Part shown: positions 1-8,033 of the stretch, piece after piece
Layout of the letters: every line of letters begins with the position of its first letter
Position numbering within the stretch: the first letter of the stretch is position 1
Assembly (NCBI GenBank): GCA_903928045.1
Contig: CAIYPH010000518.1
Span: 1 to 14,070 of the forward strand
Direction: 5' to 3'
DNA: 14,070 nucleotides
Origin: an uncultured Rhodospirillales bacterium
Lineage (GTDB): Bacteria > Pseudomonadota > Alphaproteobacteria > Acetobacterales > Acetobacteraceae
Notes under the pieces: model-generated
The model's database searches: none
Told to the model about the DNA's origin: nothing
The model's input: only the letters and a program-made list of their open reading frames with translations
Made by a program: the position numbers and the translations under genes

Positions 1-297
1 CCCCTCGATCACCGCCGCATAGGTCGGCAGATCGAGCGTGATGGTGCCGCCGAAACTCATGTGATGCTCGGACACACCGGCCCACAGCATGGGCAGCACC
101 AGCACCTTCTGGCCCCGCGCATCGAGCAGCCGCGCCGTGCGCAGCGCCACCTGCTCGCCCAACTGGCTATCCACCTCCACCGGCAGATGCGGCCCATGCT
201 GCTCGATGGCGCCGAGCGGCAGGATCACCATGGCGTCCTGCCGTGCCGCCTCGCGCAATTGTTCAGCGCGCAGCTTGCGCCATTCGATTTCGGCCAT
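1..297 (-). CDS. Creatininase-family amidohydrolase, N-terminal part (3' end outside window)
   Basis: The window holds the first 99 codons; the rest lies to the left. The family is metal-dependent. It includes creatinine amidohydrolase and other cyclic-amide or C-C hydrolases such as the mycofactocin protease MftE and an inosose-derivative hydrolase. Seen here: the signature IEQHGPHLP at residues 31-39, with E32, H34 and D43 in the places of the usual metal ligands, and a second conserved block, GVSEHH..FGGT, at residues 74-85. The start at 297 is one base after the stop of the preceding gene (TAG G ATG), so translation is probably coupled. No signal peptide is visible, which implies a cytoplasmic enzyme. 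The family is clear; the substrate is not, because the family is functionally diverse and the C-terminal half is missing. Confidence 0.88.
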   Translation of the reverse strand, partial: MAEIEWRKLRAEQLREAARQDAMVILPLGAIEQHGPHLPVEVDSQLGEQVALRTARLLDARGQKVLVLPMLWAGVSEHHMSFGGTITLDLPTYAAVIEG

Positions 298-298
298 C

Positions 299-658
299 CT
301 ACTCGCCCTCTTCCTTGAGCACGCTGAGATCGACCGGCAGAATTTCGCCCATCCACATCGCGTGCAGCGAATGGTCGTCGCGGTCCCGCCCGGTATTGGG
401 GTGGATCAGCACCGCGAGCCCGGCGCGGTTCAGCGCGATGAAGGGCACCAGGTCAGGGTAGAGCCCGACCGGGAACAGCACCTGATACATCGAGCGGGTA
501 TGCGGGCCGACATTGCGGTCATGCCAGCGGCCCAGCACGGCGTCGGGGAAGCGCTCGGCAAGCTGCTCGCGCAGCCGCTCGGCGGTGCCGCGCGTCTCCG
601 GCGTGAAGTAGACATGGGCGTGCCAGTCCTTGATGGCGGCAACTTCTTTGGCATCCAT
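299..658 (-). CDS. DOPA 4,5-dioxygenase family protein
   Basis: A complete 119-residue protein, about the normal length for the bacterial family related to plant/fungal DOPA 4,5-dioxygenases, which open catechol rings with a non-haem metal. Seen: HAHVYF at residues 13-18, RWHD..VGPH at 44-53, and a C-terminal block with IHP at 85-87 and DHSLHAMWMG at 95-104. That gives seven histidines (13, 15, 46, 53, 86, 96, 99), several of which should bind metal or substrate. A GGGAGG ribosome site lies about 10 bases before the ATG at 658. It follows the DUF1330-like gene by 41 bp and is one base upstream of the creatininase-family gene. Family assignment is firm. Bacterial members are rarely characterised, so the real substrate is unknown. 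Confidence 0.85.
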   Translation of the reverse strand: MDAKEVAAIKDWHAHVYFTPETRGTAERLREQLAERFPDAVLGRWHDRNVGPHTRSMYQVLFPVGLYPDLVPFIALNRAGLAVLIHPNTGRDRDDHSLHAMWMGEILPVDLSVLKEEGE

Positions 659-699
659 GGCGATTGCCTCCCAAAATCAAATAAAATTGGTCAGTCCCA

Positions 700-1002
700 T
701 CATGCTTCGGGCCGCCCAGTCAGCAAATGCACCTTGGTGCGGCAGGCGCGCTGGCGAATTTCACGGGCTGGCCGATATTCCGGCGAATTGTACCACTCCA
801 ACGCCATCTCCGGACTGTCGAACTCCAGCACGGCAGAGCGCGGCATCGGCCCGTCACCCTCAAGCAGCTGCTTCGGGTCACCGCCCCCGATAAGGTAACG
901 CCCCCCATAGGCGGCGACGGTTCCGGGAGCCATTTCCGCGTAGGTTCGGAACAGCACCGGGTCAGTGATGTCTAGCTCGGCGTAAATGTATCCCTTCGGC
1001 AT
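700..1002 (-). CDS. DUF1330-like small protein
   Basis: A complete 100-residue protein with the typical DUF1330 layout (dimeric alpha-beta-barrel fold). It starts with a YIYAELDITDP strand at residues 5-15, then APGTVAAYGGRYLIGGG at 25-41, an acidic loop, AVLEFDSPEMALEWYNSPEY at 57-76 and a charged helix. The family is small and cytoplasmic with no general established reaction; members often sit beside catabolic oxidoreductases. An AGGTGA ribosome site lies a few bases before the ATG at 1002. It lies in the minus-strand run, 47 bp after the duplicated 266-residue protein gene and 41 bp before the dioxygenase gene. The family call is confident; the role here is unknown. Confidence 0.85.
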   Translation of the reverse strand: MPKGYIYAELDITDPVLFRTYAEMAPGTVAAYGGRYLIGGGDPKQLLEGDGPMPRSAVLEFDSPEMALEWYNSPEYRPAREIRQRACRTKVHLLTGRPEA

Positions 1003-1049
1003 GATGTCACCTCGGAGCAGGTTTGCTTGAACGGACAGGATTCCAGACC

Positions 1050-1850
1050 CTAGCCCGCCAACCGCGTCCAGGCCAGCAGCACCTCCCGTGCCGCCGCACC
1101 GACCACGGCGCCAAGACGCAAAGCGGTGGGATTGGCCGCCGAGATCACGCCATCCTCGAAAATGGAGCGCGCATCGCCGATCCGCGCCGAAGCGGCGGCG
1201 ACCGTGATGGCGGCGATCCCGCGCGCCTCCAGCGGGGCGAGACGGCCGAGCCCCGCGTCCTCGATGCCGATCCCCGCGTCATGGTAGGCGGCGGCGAAGC
1301 CATCCGCCCGCAGCGCCATTTTTGGGTCGCCCCCCACCAGCCCGCCATGGGAACCTGTGACGATGACGGCGCCGCGATCGGCCTCCGCCTCCACCATCGC
1401 CGCCGAGTCGATCAGCACCAGCGGACGGAGCGCCCCCTCGGGCCGCAGCACCGAGCGACCCTCGGCCACGTCAGGCGCCGCCGTCTCGATCCACTCCGCC
1501 GCGCGCAGACGTTCCGCCGCCTCGGCGCAGCCCATCCCGGCCACCACACCGAGCGCCGCCGCCGCCGCATTGGCCCGGCTGACCCGGCCGCGCGCCTGCA
1601 TATCCGCGGTATCGCCCACCCGCGCGCTCAAATGCGAAATCGCTACGGCCGGAACCGCCAGGCCGAGCGCCGCCACCCCCGCATCCTCGCGCCCGATCCC
1701 GGCATCGTGAAAAATCAGCGCCCGCACCCGCGCCTTGGCGGCGAGCGAGGCGGGATAGGCGCCGCCATGCGAGCCGGTGATCAGCACCGTGCCCGCCACT
1801 CCCTCCGGCAGCTTGGTGATGGTCGGCGCAACCGTAATCCGCGCGCGCAT
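1050..1850 (-). CDS. Uncharacterised protein with two homologous halves (TGSHGG / HDAGIG repeat)
   Basis: 266 residues, first gene of the minus-strand run. I do not recognise a named family. The protein contains an internal duplication. Residues about 20-106 and 160-253 share, in the same order: TGSHGG (25-30 and 165-170), HDAGIGxEDAG (48-58 and 190-200), SARxGD (75-80 and 221-226), and G-[VI]-S-x-AN (89-94 and 234-240). The offset between halves is roughly 140-146 residues. The conserved His, Asp, Glu and Arg look like catalytic or metal-binding positions, but that is inference. No signal peptide or membrane segment is seen. The start at 1850 is chosen because a GGAGG lies 4 bases upstream. 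The in-frame ATG at 1943 would overlap the start of the divergent E1 alpha gene and adds unrelated-looking residues. Confidence 0.8.
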   Translation of the reverse strand: MRARITVAPTITKLPEGVAGTVLITGSHGGAYPASLAAKARVRALIFHDAGIGREDAGVAALGLAVPAVAISHLSARVGDTADMQARGRVSRANAAAAALGVVAGMGCAEAAERLRAAEWIETAAPDVAEGRSVLRPEGALRPLVLIDSAAMVEAEADRGAVIVTGSHGGLVGGDPKMALRADGFAAAYHDAGIGIEDAGLGRLAPLEARGIAAITVAAASARIGDARSIFEDGVISAANPTALRLGAVVGAAAREVLLAWTRLAG

Positions 1851-1911
1851 GGTCCCTCCGCATGGACGCTGTTTCGAACCCCGTGCTAGCAACCCCACAG
1901 GAGAGCCGTCC
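1851..1911. promoter_or_regulatory. Divergent intergenic region (61 bp)
   Basis: This gap lies between two divergent start codons, so it must hold at least parts of both promoters. The minus-strand GGAGG (1855-1859) and the plus-strand AGGAG (1899-1903) are clear. I see no convincing -35/-10 pair or long operator palindrome. Part of one promoter may lie inside the opposing coding sequence. Confidence 0.5.
1855..1859 (-). promoter_or_regulatory. Shine-Dalgarno site (GGAGG) that fixes the 1850 start
   Basis: Read on the minus strand this is GGAGG, 4 bases before the ATG at 1850. It is the main reason for preferring this start over the ATG at 1943. Confidence 0.7.
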
Positions 1912-2913
1912 ATGCCCGAAACGCCACGCCGCAATATCGACATTGCCCGCCTGCGCGCCCATCACCTGACGATGTGGCGCATCCGGGCGCTGGAGGAAGC
2001 CGCCCTGCGCGGGCTCGGCGACAAGGTGGTGCTCGGCGCCATCCATCCCTCGATCGGCCAGGAGGCGGTGGCCGCTGGCGTGGTGGGGGCGCTGCGGCGC
2101 GATGACATCCTGCTCTCCACCCATCGCGGCCACGGCCACACGCTCGCCAAGGGCGCCTCCAGCGAGGCCATGCTGCGCGAGTTGTTCGGCCGCGTCGGCG
2201 GGAATTGCGGCGGCAAGGGCGGCTCGATGCATATCGCGGATTTCGAGGTCGGCATGCTCGGCGCCAACGGGGTGGTGGGCGCCAATATCGTCATCGCCGC
2301 CGGTGCCGCCCATGCCATCAAGCTCAAGGGCGAGGACAAGGTGGTGTGCTGCATCTTCGGTGACGGCGCGATCAATCGCGGGCCGTTCCTGGAGGGGCTG
2401 AACTGGGCCGCGGTGTTCGGCCTGCCCGTGCTGTTCGTCTGCGAGGATAACGGCTTCGCGGCGACCACCCGCACCGCCAGCATGACCGCCGGCGGCGGCC
2501 CCGCGGTGCGCGCCCGGGCGATCGGCCTGCCCGCCGAGGAAGTGGACGGCAATGACGTGCTGGCGGTGGAGGATACCGCCCAGGCGATGATCGCCGCCAT
2601 TCGCGCCGGCGGCGGCCCCCGTTTCCTGCACGCCAAAACCTATCGCCTCACCGGCCATACCGGCGTCGACACCGCGCCCTATCGCCCCGCCGACGAGGTG
2701 GCCGCACGGAGACGCGAAGAGCCGATCCTGCGCGCCGCCGAACTTCTCCGCGCCGCCGGCGTGGCAGAGGCCGAGATCGAAGCGGACCGCGAAGGCGCCG
2801 AGGCGGAGATGAACGCCGCCTACGACGCCGCCATCGCGGCCCCCTTCCCCGGACCCGAAGCCGCCTTCCTGGATGTGCAGGATGTCGGCTCCCCCGCATT
2901 GGGAGCCTTCTGA
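1912..2913 (+). CDS. ThDP-dependent 2-oxo acid/acetoin dehydrogenase E1 component, alpha subunit
   Basis: 333 residues, the usual length for AcoA/PdhA-type alpha subunits. With the beta subunit it would decarboxylate a 2-oxo acid or cleave acetoin using thiamine diphosphate. Seen: STHRGHGHTLAKG with H71, H74 and H76; GGKGGSMHIAD before residue 110; the cofactor motif beginning GDG at 150-152 and ending at N180; and a C-terminal phosphorylation-loop equivalent, YRLTGHT. The match to acetoin dehydrogenase alpha (AcoA) looks closest. Odd points: the usual NEG after GDG is NRG (155-157), and the ending ENN is EDN. AGGAG at 1899-1903, 8 bases upstream, supports the start. The stop overlaps the beta-subunit start by one base (TGATG). 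No E2 or E3 gene follows, so the substrate and the electron or acyl acceptor are unresolved. Confidence 0.9.
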   Translation: MPETPRRNIDIARLRAHHLTMWRIRALEEAALRGLGDKVVLGAIHPSIGQEAVAAGVVGALRRDDILLSTHRGHGHTLAKGASSEAMLRELFGRVGGNCGGKGGSMHIADFEVGMLGANGVVGANIVIAAGAAHAIKLKGEDKVVCCIFGDGAINRGPFLEGLNWAAVFGLPVLFVCEDNGFAATTRTASMTAGGGPAVRARAIGLPAEEVDGNDVLAVEDTAQAMIAAIRAGGGPRFLHAKTYRLTGHTGVDTAPYRPADEVAARRREEPILRAAELLRAAGVAEAEIEADREGAEAEMNAAYDAAIAAPFPGPEAAFLDVQDVGSPALGAF

Positions 2914-3875
2914 TGGCCCGCATCAGCTACATGGAAGCCGCCCGCCAGGCCCTCGCCGAGGAGATGCGGCGCGATCCCCTGGTCTGGGCCATCGGCGAGG
3001 ATCTCGGTCGTGGCGGCGTGTTCGGCCAGTACCGCGGCCTCGTCGAGGAGTTCGGGCCCGCCCGCATTTCCGACGCGCCGATCAGCGAGGCCGCCATCCT
3101 CGGCGCCTCCGTGGGTGCTGCGATGATGGGCACGCGCCCGGTGGTGGAGATGCGCTTCTCCGATTTCGCCCTCTGCGCGGTGGACGAACTGGTGAACCAG
3201 GCCGCCAAGGCCCGCTTCATGTTCGGCGGCCAGACCCGCGTGCCGATGGTGGTGCGCGAGCCGATCGGCATGTGGCGCTCCTCGGCGGCGCAGCATTCGC
3301 AGTCGCTGGAAAGCTGGTACGCCCATATCCCCGGCCTCGTCGTCGCCTGCCCCGCGACCCCCGCGGACAACAAGGGGATGCTGAAATCCGCCATCCGCTG
3401 CGATGACCCCGTCGTCTACATGGAGCACAAGAACCTCTGGCCGCTCGAGGACGAGGTGCCCGACGGTGAGCATCTGGTGCCCTTCGGCGTGGCGCGCACC
3501 CTGCGCGAGGGGCGCGATGTGACGATCGTCTCCTGGTCCGCCCAGGTGCATGTCTGCGCCCGCGCCGCCGAGACGCTGGCCCAGCATCGCATCGAGGCCG
3601 AGGTGATCGACTTGCGCACGCTGTGGCCCTGGGACCAGGAGACGGTGCTCGCCAGCGTGTCGCGCACCGGGCGGCTGCTGATCGCGCATGAGGCGGTGCA
3701 GGTTGGTGGCTTCGGCGCCGAGATCGCGGCGGTGACGGCGGAATGGCTGGGCGCCAAGGTGCGCCGCCTCGGCGCCCCGCGCGCCCCTATCGGCTATGCG
3801 CCGACGGTCGAGGATGCGGTACGGGTGACGGAGGCGGCGACGGTTGCCGCGGTGCGCGAGATGGTAGGACGCTAA
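2913..3875 (+). CDS. ThDP-dependent 2-oxo acid/acetoin dehydrogenase E1 component, beta subunit
   Basis: 320 residues, normal for AcoB/PdhB-type beta subunits, which complete the active site at the alpha-beta interface. Seen: an N-terminal Pyr-type domain with WAIGEDLGRGGVFGQYRGL (25-43) and DAPISEA (54-60), where E59 falls on the glutamate that activates the thiamine ring. AAQHSQ follows at 125-130, with H128 on the conserved active-site histidine. GLVVACPATPADNKGMLKSA comes next, then a transketolase C-terminal domain with IDLRTLWPWD and HEAVQVGGFGAEIAA. Expression is translationally coupled to the alpha subunit (TGATG), and the next gene begins one base after this stop. The catalytic residues are intact, so the heterotetramer should be active. 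Which partner takes the product is not visible in the window. Confidence 0.9.
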   Translation: MARISYMEAARQALAEEMRRDPLVWAIGEDLGRGGVFGQYRGLVEEFGPARISDAPISEAAILGASVGAAMMGTRPVVEMRFSDFALCAVDELVNQAAKARFMFGGQTRVPMVVREPIGMWRSSAAQHSQSLESWYAHIPGLVVACPATPADNKGMLKSAIRCDDPVVYMEHKNLWPLEDEVPDGEHLVPFGVARTLREGRDVTIVSWSAQVHVCARAAETLAQHRIEAEVIDLRTLWPWDQETVLASVSRTGRLLIAHEAVQVGGFGAEIAAVTAEWLGAKVRRLGAPRAPIGYAPTVEDAVRVTEAATVAAVREMVGR

Positions 3876-3876
3876 G

Positions 3877-5601
3877 ATGAACAATGAGATGACTGGCGGT
3901 GAAGCGCTGGTGCGGATGATCCAGGCCTTCAATGGCGGCGCCATGTTCGGCATGGGCGGCTTCCAGCTGCTGCCCTTCTACGATGCCGCCCGCCGCCTCG
4001 GCCTCGCGCATCACCTCATCAACGACGAGCGCGCCGCGATCTTCATCGCCGATGCCTACGCCAAGGTCTCCGGCCGCGTCGGCCTATGCGACGCGACGCT
4101 GGGGCCGGGGGCGACCAACCTGGTCACCGGCCTGGTCGAGGCGCTCAACGCCGGCTCGCCGCTGGTGGTGATCGTCGGCGATTCCCATCGCGAGCACTCC
4201 TGGAAGAACATGACCCAGGAGAGCAAGCAGATCGACATCCTGCGCCCCGCCTGCAAGGAGGTGATCCGCATCGAGAGCATCACCCGCATCCCCGAGCTGA
4301 TGCGCCGCGCCTTCCGCGTCGCCACCTCCGGCCGTCCCGGCCCGGTGGTGGTGGATGTGCCCGAGGATATCTGCCACGCCACCCACGGGTTCGACCCCGC
4401 GATGTTCCGCGGTGACCCCGCCTGCGAGGCCGCGCCCAGCCTGCGCTGCGTGCCCGATACCGCCTCGCTCTCGGCCGCCGCCGAGATGATCGCGGCCGCG
4501 CGCGCCCCCAACCTGCTCGCCGGCGGCGGCGTGCATATCTCGGGTGCGGCGGAAGACCTCACCGAGTTCGCCCGCGCCATCAACCTGCCGGTCGCCCATA
4601 CCATGACCGGCAAGGGCGCCATCCCCTGCATCGATCCGCTCAGCGCCGGGCTGTTCGGCCGCTATGACCGCATTGCCAATGCGCTGATCGCCGAAAGCGA
4701 CCTCATCGTTGTGCTCGGCTGCAAGCTCGGCGAAATCGCCACCAAGCGCTTCACCGTGCCGCCGCCGGGCAAGCGGATCATCCATATCGACAACGTCGCC
4801 GAGGAATTCGGCCGCACCGCCGAGCCCGAGCTGTGCCTGTGGGGCGATGCGCGGGAAACCATCGTCGAGCTCCATCACATGCTCGAACCCGAGGCCGCCG
4901 AAATCCGCACCCGCCAGCAGGGCTACGCCGACAGCGTGGCGGCGAAAATGGCGGAGTGGCGGGTGGCCGTGGCGCCGCGCCTCACCTCAGACGAGGTGCC
5001 CGTCAGCATGGGCCGGCTGATGGGTGAGCTGAACCAGGCGATGCCGGCCGATGCCATCCTGGTCGCCGATGGCGGCTTCGCGGCCCATTGGGGCGGGCTG
5101 CTGTTCGATACCAAAGCGCCCGGCCGCACTTTCGTGCCCGATCGCGGCTTCGCCTCTATCGGCTACGGCCTGCCCGGCGCGATGGGCGCGACCCTCGCCG
5201 CCGAGGGCCGCAAGGTGGTTAGCCTGACCGGCGATGGCGGGTTCAACATGATGCTGGGCGAGCTGGAAACCGCGCGCCGCCTCAACCTCAGCTTCACCAT
5301 CGTCATCGTCAACAACGCCGCCTCCGGCTACGTAAAGGCGCTGCAGCACCTGATGTACGGCGCCGGCGCCTACCACGCCTCCGATCTCGCGGAGACCAAC
5401 TACGCCCGTATCGCCGAGGCCATGGGCTGCCGCGGCATCCGCGTCGAGGACCCCGCGATGCTCGCCGCCGCCATCGCCACCGGGCTCGCCAGCGAGGGAC
5501 CGACGCTGATCGACCTCGTCGTCACGCGGGACCCGGCGAAAATGCTGCCGGCGGCCGATAATCGCGCCGTGCAGGTGAAGAAGGGAGATCGGGTGGCATG
5601 A
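3877..5601 (+). CDS. ThDP-dependent enzyme of the acetolactate synthase large-subunit superfamily
   Basis: 574 residues with the three-domain POX/ALS plan. The N-terminal Pyr domain carries the catalytic glutamate E51 in NDERAA. A central domain follows (GGGVHISG; TGKGAIPCIDPLSAG; DLIVVLGCKLGE). The C-terminal PP domain carries LTGDGGFNM, with GDG at 452-454 and the closing NN about 25 residues later. The family includes acetolactate synthase, sulfoacetaldehyde acetyltransferase, glyoxylate carboligase, decarboxylases and 2-hydroxyacyl-CoA lyase. No regulatory small subunit follows, and the gene sits in a catabolic-looking operon, so housekeeping branched-chain amino acid synthesis is unlikely (inference). 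It starts one base after the E1 beta stop and overlaps the SDR start by 4 bases. An in-frame ATG at 3889 is an alternative start. The exact reaction is unknown. Confidence 0.85.
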   Translation: MNNEMTGGEALVRMIQAFNGGAMFGMGGFQLLPFYDAARRLGLAHHLINDERAAIFIADAYAKVSGRVGLCDATLGPGATNLVTGLVEALNAGSPLVVIVGDSHREHSWKNMTQESKQIDILRPACKEVIRIESITRIPELMRRAFRVATSGRPGPVVVDVPEDICHATHGFDPAMFRGDPACEAAPSLRCVPDTASLSAAAEMIAAARAPNLLAGGGVHISGAAEDLTEFARAINLPVAHTMTGKGAIPCIDPLSAGLFGRYDRIANALIAESDLIVVLGCKLGEIATKRFTVPPPGKRIIHIDNVAEEFGRTAEPELCLWGDARETIVELHHMLEPEAAEIRTRQQGYADSVAAKMAEWRVAVAPRLTSDEVPVSMGRLMGELNQAMPADAILVADGGFAAHWGGLLFDTKAPGRTFVPDRGFASIGYGLPGAMGATLAAEGRKVVSLTGDGGFNMMLGELETARRLNLSFTIVIVNNAASGYVKALQHLMYGAGAYHASDLAETNYARIAEAMGCRGIRVEDPAMLAAAIATGLASEGPTLIDLVVTRDPAKMLPAADNRAVQVKKGDRVA

Positions 5602-6386
5602 AGCTCGCAGGCAAAGTCGCGCTGGTTTTCGGCGCAGGCTCCTCCGGCCCCGGCTGGGGCAACGGCAAGGCGACTGCGGTGATGTATGCCCGTGAGGGCG
5701 CCCGGGTGGTCGCCGTCGATCTCAACCGCGCCGCCGCCGAGGAAACCGCCGCGATCATCCAGGGCGAAGGCTTCCAGGCCACGGCACTGGCCGGCGACAT
5801 CACCAACTCCACCGACGTCGCCGCGATCGTCGAGGAAACCCATACCCGCTTCGGCGCCATCGATATCCTGCACAACAACGTCGGGATCACCGACATGGGG
5901 GATATCGCCTCGATCTCCGAGGAGCGTTGGAAGAAGGTGATGGACATCAACCTCACTGGTGTCTTCCTCACCTGCCGCCAGGTGATCCCCATCATGCAGC
6001 GGCAGAAGCGGGGCGCGATCGTCAACATCTCCTCGGTCGCCGGCGGGGTGGTGATGGCCTACCCGTTCTACTCCTACTACGCCTCCAAGGCCGGCCTGAA
6101 CCACTTCACCCGCGCCATCGCCGTGCAGCACGCCAAGGACGGCATCCGCGCCAACGTCATCATGCCCGGGCTGATGGACACGCCGATGGTTCATGCGCAG
6201 GTCGTCGGCCAATACGACGACCGGGAGAAGATGATCGCTGCCCGCGATGCCATGTCCCCTACCGGGAAGATGGGCACCGCCTGGGATGTGGCAAAAGCCG
6301 CAGTTTTCCTTGCCTCAGATGACGCCGCTTACATCAATGGCGTTTGCTTGCCGGTGGATGGTGGTCTGTCGTGTCTCGCGAAGTAA
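5598..6386 (+). CDS. Short-chain dehydrogenase/reductase (classical SDR)
   Basis: 262 residues, the normal SDR length. Seen: a cofactor loop GAGSSGPGWGNG at 12-23, which is longer and more Gly-rich than the usual TGxxxGxG. D41 ends the second strand and favours NAD over NADP. NNVG is at 93-96, ISS at 144-146, and the catalytic pair is Y160 and K164 in YYASK. The C-terminal strand is INGVCLPVDGG. It would oxidise an alcohol or reduce a ketone. It overlaps the upstream ThDP enzyme gene by 4 bases (ATGA) and ends the operon, with a hairpin element three bases after the stop. In this setting it may handle the hydroxyketone or diketone made or used by the two ThDP enzymes, but that is inference. 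Confidence 0.9.
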   Translation: MKLAGKVALVFGAGSSGPGWGNGKATAVMYAREGARVVAVDLNRAAAEETAAIIQGEGFQATALAGDITNSTDVAAIVEETHTRFGAIDILHNNVGITDMGDIASISEERWKKVMDINLTGVFLTCRQVIPIMQRQKRGAIVNISSVAGGVVMAYPFYSYYASKAGLNHFTRAIAVQHAKDGIRANVIMPGLMDTPMVHAQVVGQYDDREKMIAARDAMSPTGKMGTAWDVAKAAVFLASDDAAYINGVCLPVDGGLSCLAK

Positions 6387-6388
6387 GG

Positions 6389-6514
6389 GGTTCTTTTTTG
6401 AAAAAAAGAACCAAAAAACTTTTATCCGTTTGCTTCGCCCTCTCCCAGGCAAGCGCGAAGCAAACGGATAAAAAGTTTTTGCTTCTTTTTCCAAAAAGAA
6501 GCCCTTCCTTCCTT
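6389..6514 (+). repeat. Composite hairpin repeat, copy 1 (after SDR gene)
   Basis: An AT-rich island just after the SDR stop, built of three consecutive inverted repeats. First is a small hairpin at 6389-6412 with GGTTCTTTTTT facing AAAAAAAGAACC. Second is a long stem-loop at 6412-6481. Third is a hairpin at 6481-6502 with GCTTCTTTTT and AAAAAGAAGC. A CCTTCCTTCCTT tail follows. The outer arms and the A6-CTT...CCGTTTG start of the core are shared with the elements at 11090 and 13776; the middle of the core differs. It lies at the end of the operon and before the 6-phosphogluconate dehydrogenase gene, so it may act as a terminator, an RNA-stabilising 3' structure, or both. Confidence 0.8.
6412..6481 (+). 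terminator. Long near-perfect stem-loop inside repeat copy 1
   Basis: The arms 6424-6438 and 6455-6469 pair perfectly over 15 bp (ATCCGTTTGCTTCGC with its complement). After a one-base bulge they continue into A/T-rich flanks ending in a run of five T at 6476-6480. The loop is about 16 bases. The T-rich 3' side makes a plausible rho-independent terminator for the upstream operon, although the shape is larger than a textbook one. Confidence 0.5.
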
Positions 6515-6544
6515 AATATCGCTTTCGTTTAAGGGGGTTATCAC

Positions 6545-7524
<980 letters not shown>

Positions 7525-7528
<4 letters not shown>

Positions 7529-8022
7529 CGGTGCTGGTCGTCATGGGCGTGGCCGGCTGCGGCAAGACCACCATCGGCCAGGCCGTGGCGGCGCGGATGG
7601 GCTGGGAATTCCAGGAGGGTGACGCGCTGCACCCGGCGGAGAATGTCGCCAAAATGGCCGGCGGCACGCCGCTGACCGATGAGGACCGCTGGCCCTGGCT
7701 GCGCAGCATCGCCGCCGTGATCGACGGCTGGCGTGCGGCCGGGAAATCGGGCGTGGTCACCTGCTCGGCGCTGAAGCCGGAATACCGCGAGATCCTGATC
7801 GGCGATCGCCCCGATGTCCGCCTCGTCTATCTGCGCGGCGACAAGGCGCTGATCGCCGGGCGGATGGCGGCGCGCAAGGGGCATTTCATGCCGACCGCCC
7901 TGCTCGACAGCCAGTTCGCCACGCTGCGCGAACCCACGGCCGAAGAGCGGCCCATCGTGGTGGATATCGGCCCGGCGCCGGACACCATTGCGGAGGTTGT
8001 GATCGCCAGGGCGCTTGGGTGA
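7525..8022 (+). CDS. gntK: Gluconokinase, GntK family
   Basis: 165 residues, the usual size for thermoresistant-type gluconokinase. It phosphorylates gluconate to 6-phosphogluconate with ATP. Seen: a P-loop GVAGCGKT at residues 8-15 close to the N-terminus, then the family blocks [51 protein letters not shown] and [12 protein letters not shown]. The start at 7525 is chosen because the P-loop begins 7 residues in and because it forms the common ATGA overlap with the dehydrogenase gene; upstream in-frame starts lie inside that gene. The product feeds directly into the neighbouring dehydrogenase. No gluconate transporter or GntR-type regulator is in the window, so uptake and control must be encoded elsewhere. 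Confidence 0.93.
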
Positions 8023-8033
8023 ACAAGCAGGGC

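Noticed and set aside
1023..1889. A plus-strand open frame of 288 codons opposite the duplicated protein
   Set aside because: The product is Arg/His/Pro-rich with no motif, while the opposite strand shows two conserved motif sets, a good ribosome site and an operon position.
1851..1943. Longer start (1943) for the duplicated protein
   Set aside because: It would overlap the divergent E1 alpha start, lacks the GGAGG seen at 1855-1859, and adds 31 residues unrelated to the duplicated halves.
1471..2658. A minus-strand open frame of 395 codons
   Set aside because: It spans two divergent real genes in a shifted frame and crosses the promoter gap. The product is Gly/Ala/His-rich without domains.
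2820..3953. A minus-strand open frame of 377 codons opposite E1 beta
   Set aside because: The opposite strand encodes a clear E1 beta with conserved catalytic residues. The antisense product has no family features.
3877..5601. Housekeeping acetolactate synthase (ilvB)
   Set aside because: No small regulatory subunit gene follows, and the operon partners are E1 subunits and an SDR. The superfamily is certain, but the biosynthetic role is not supported.
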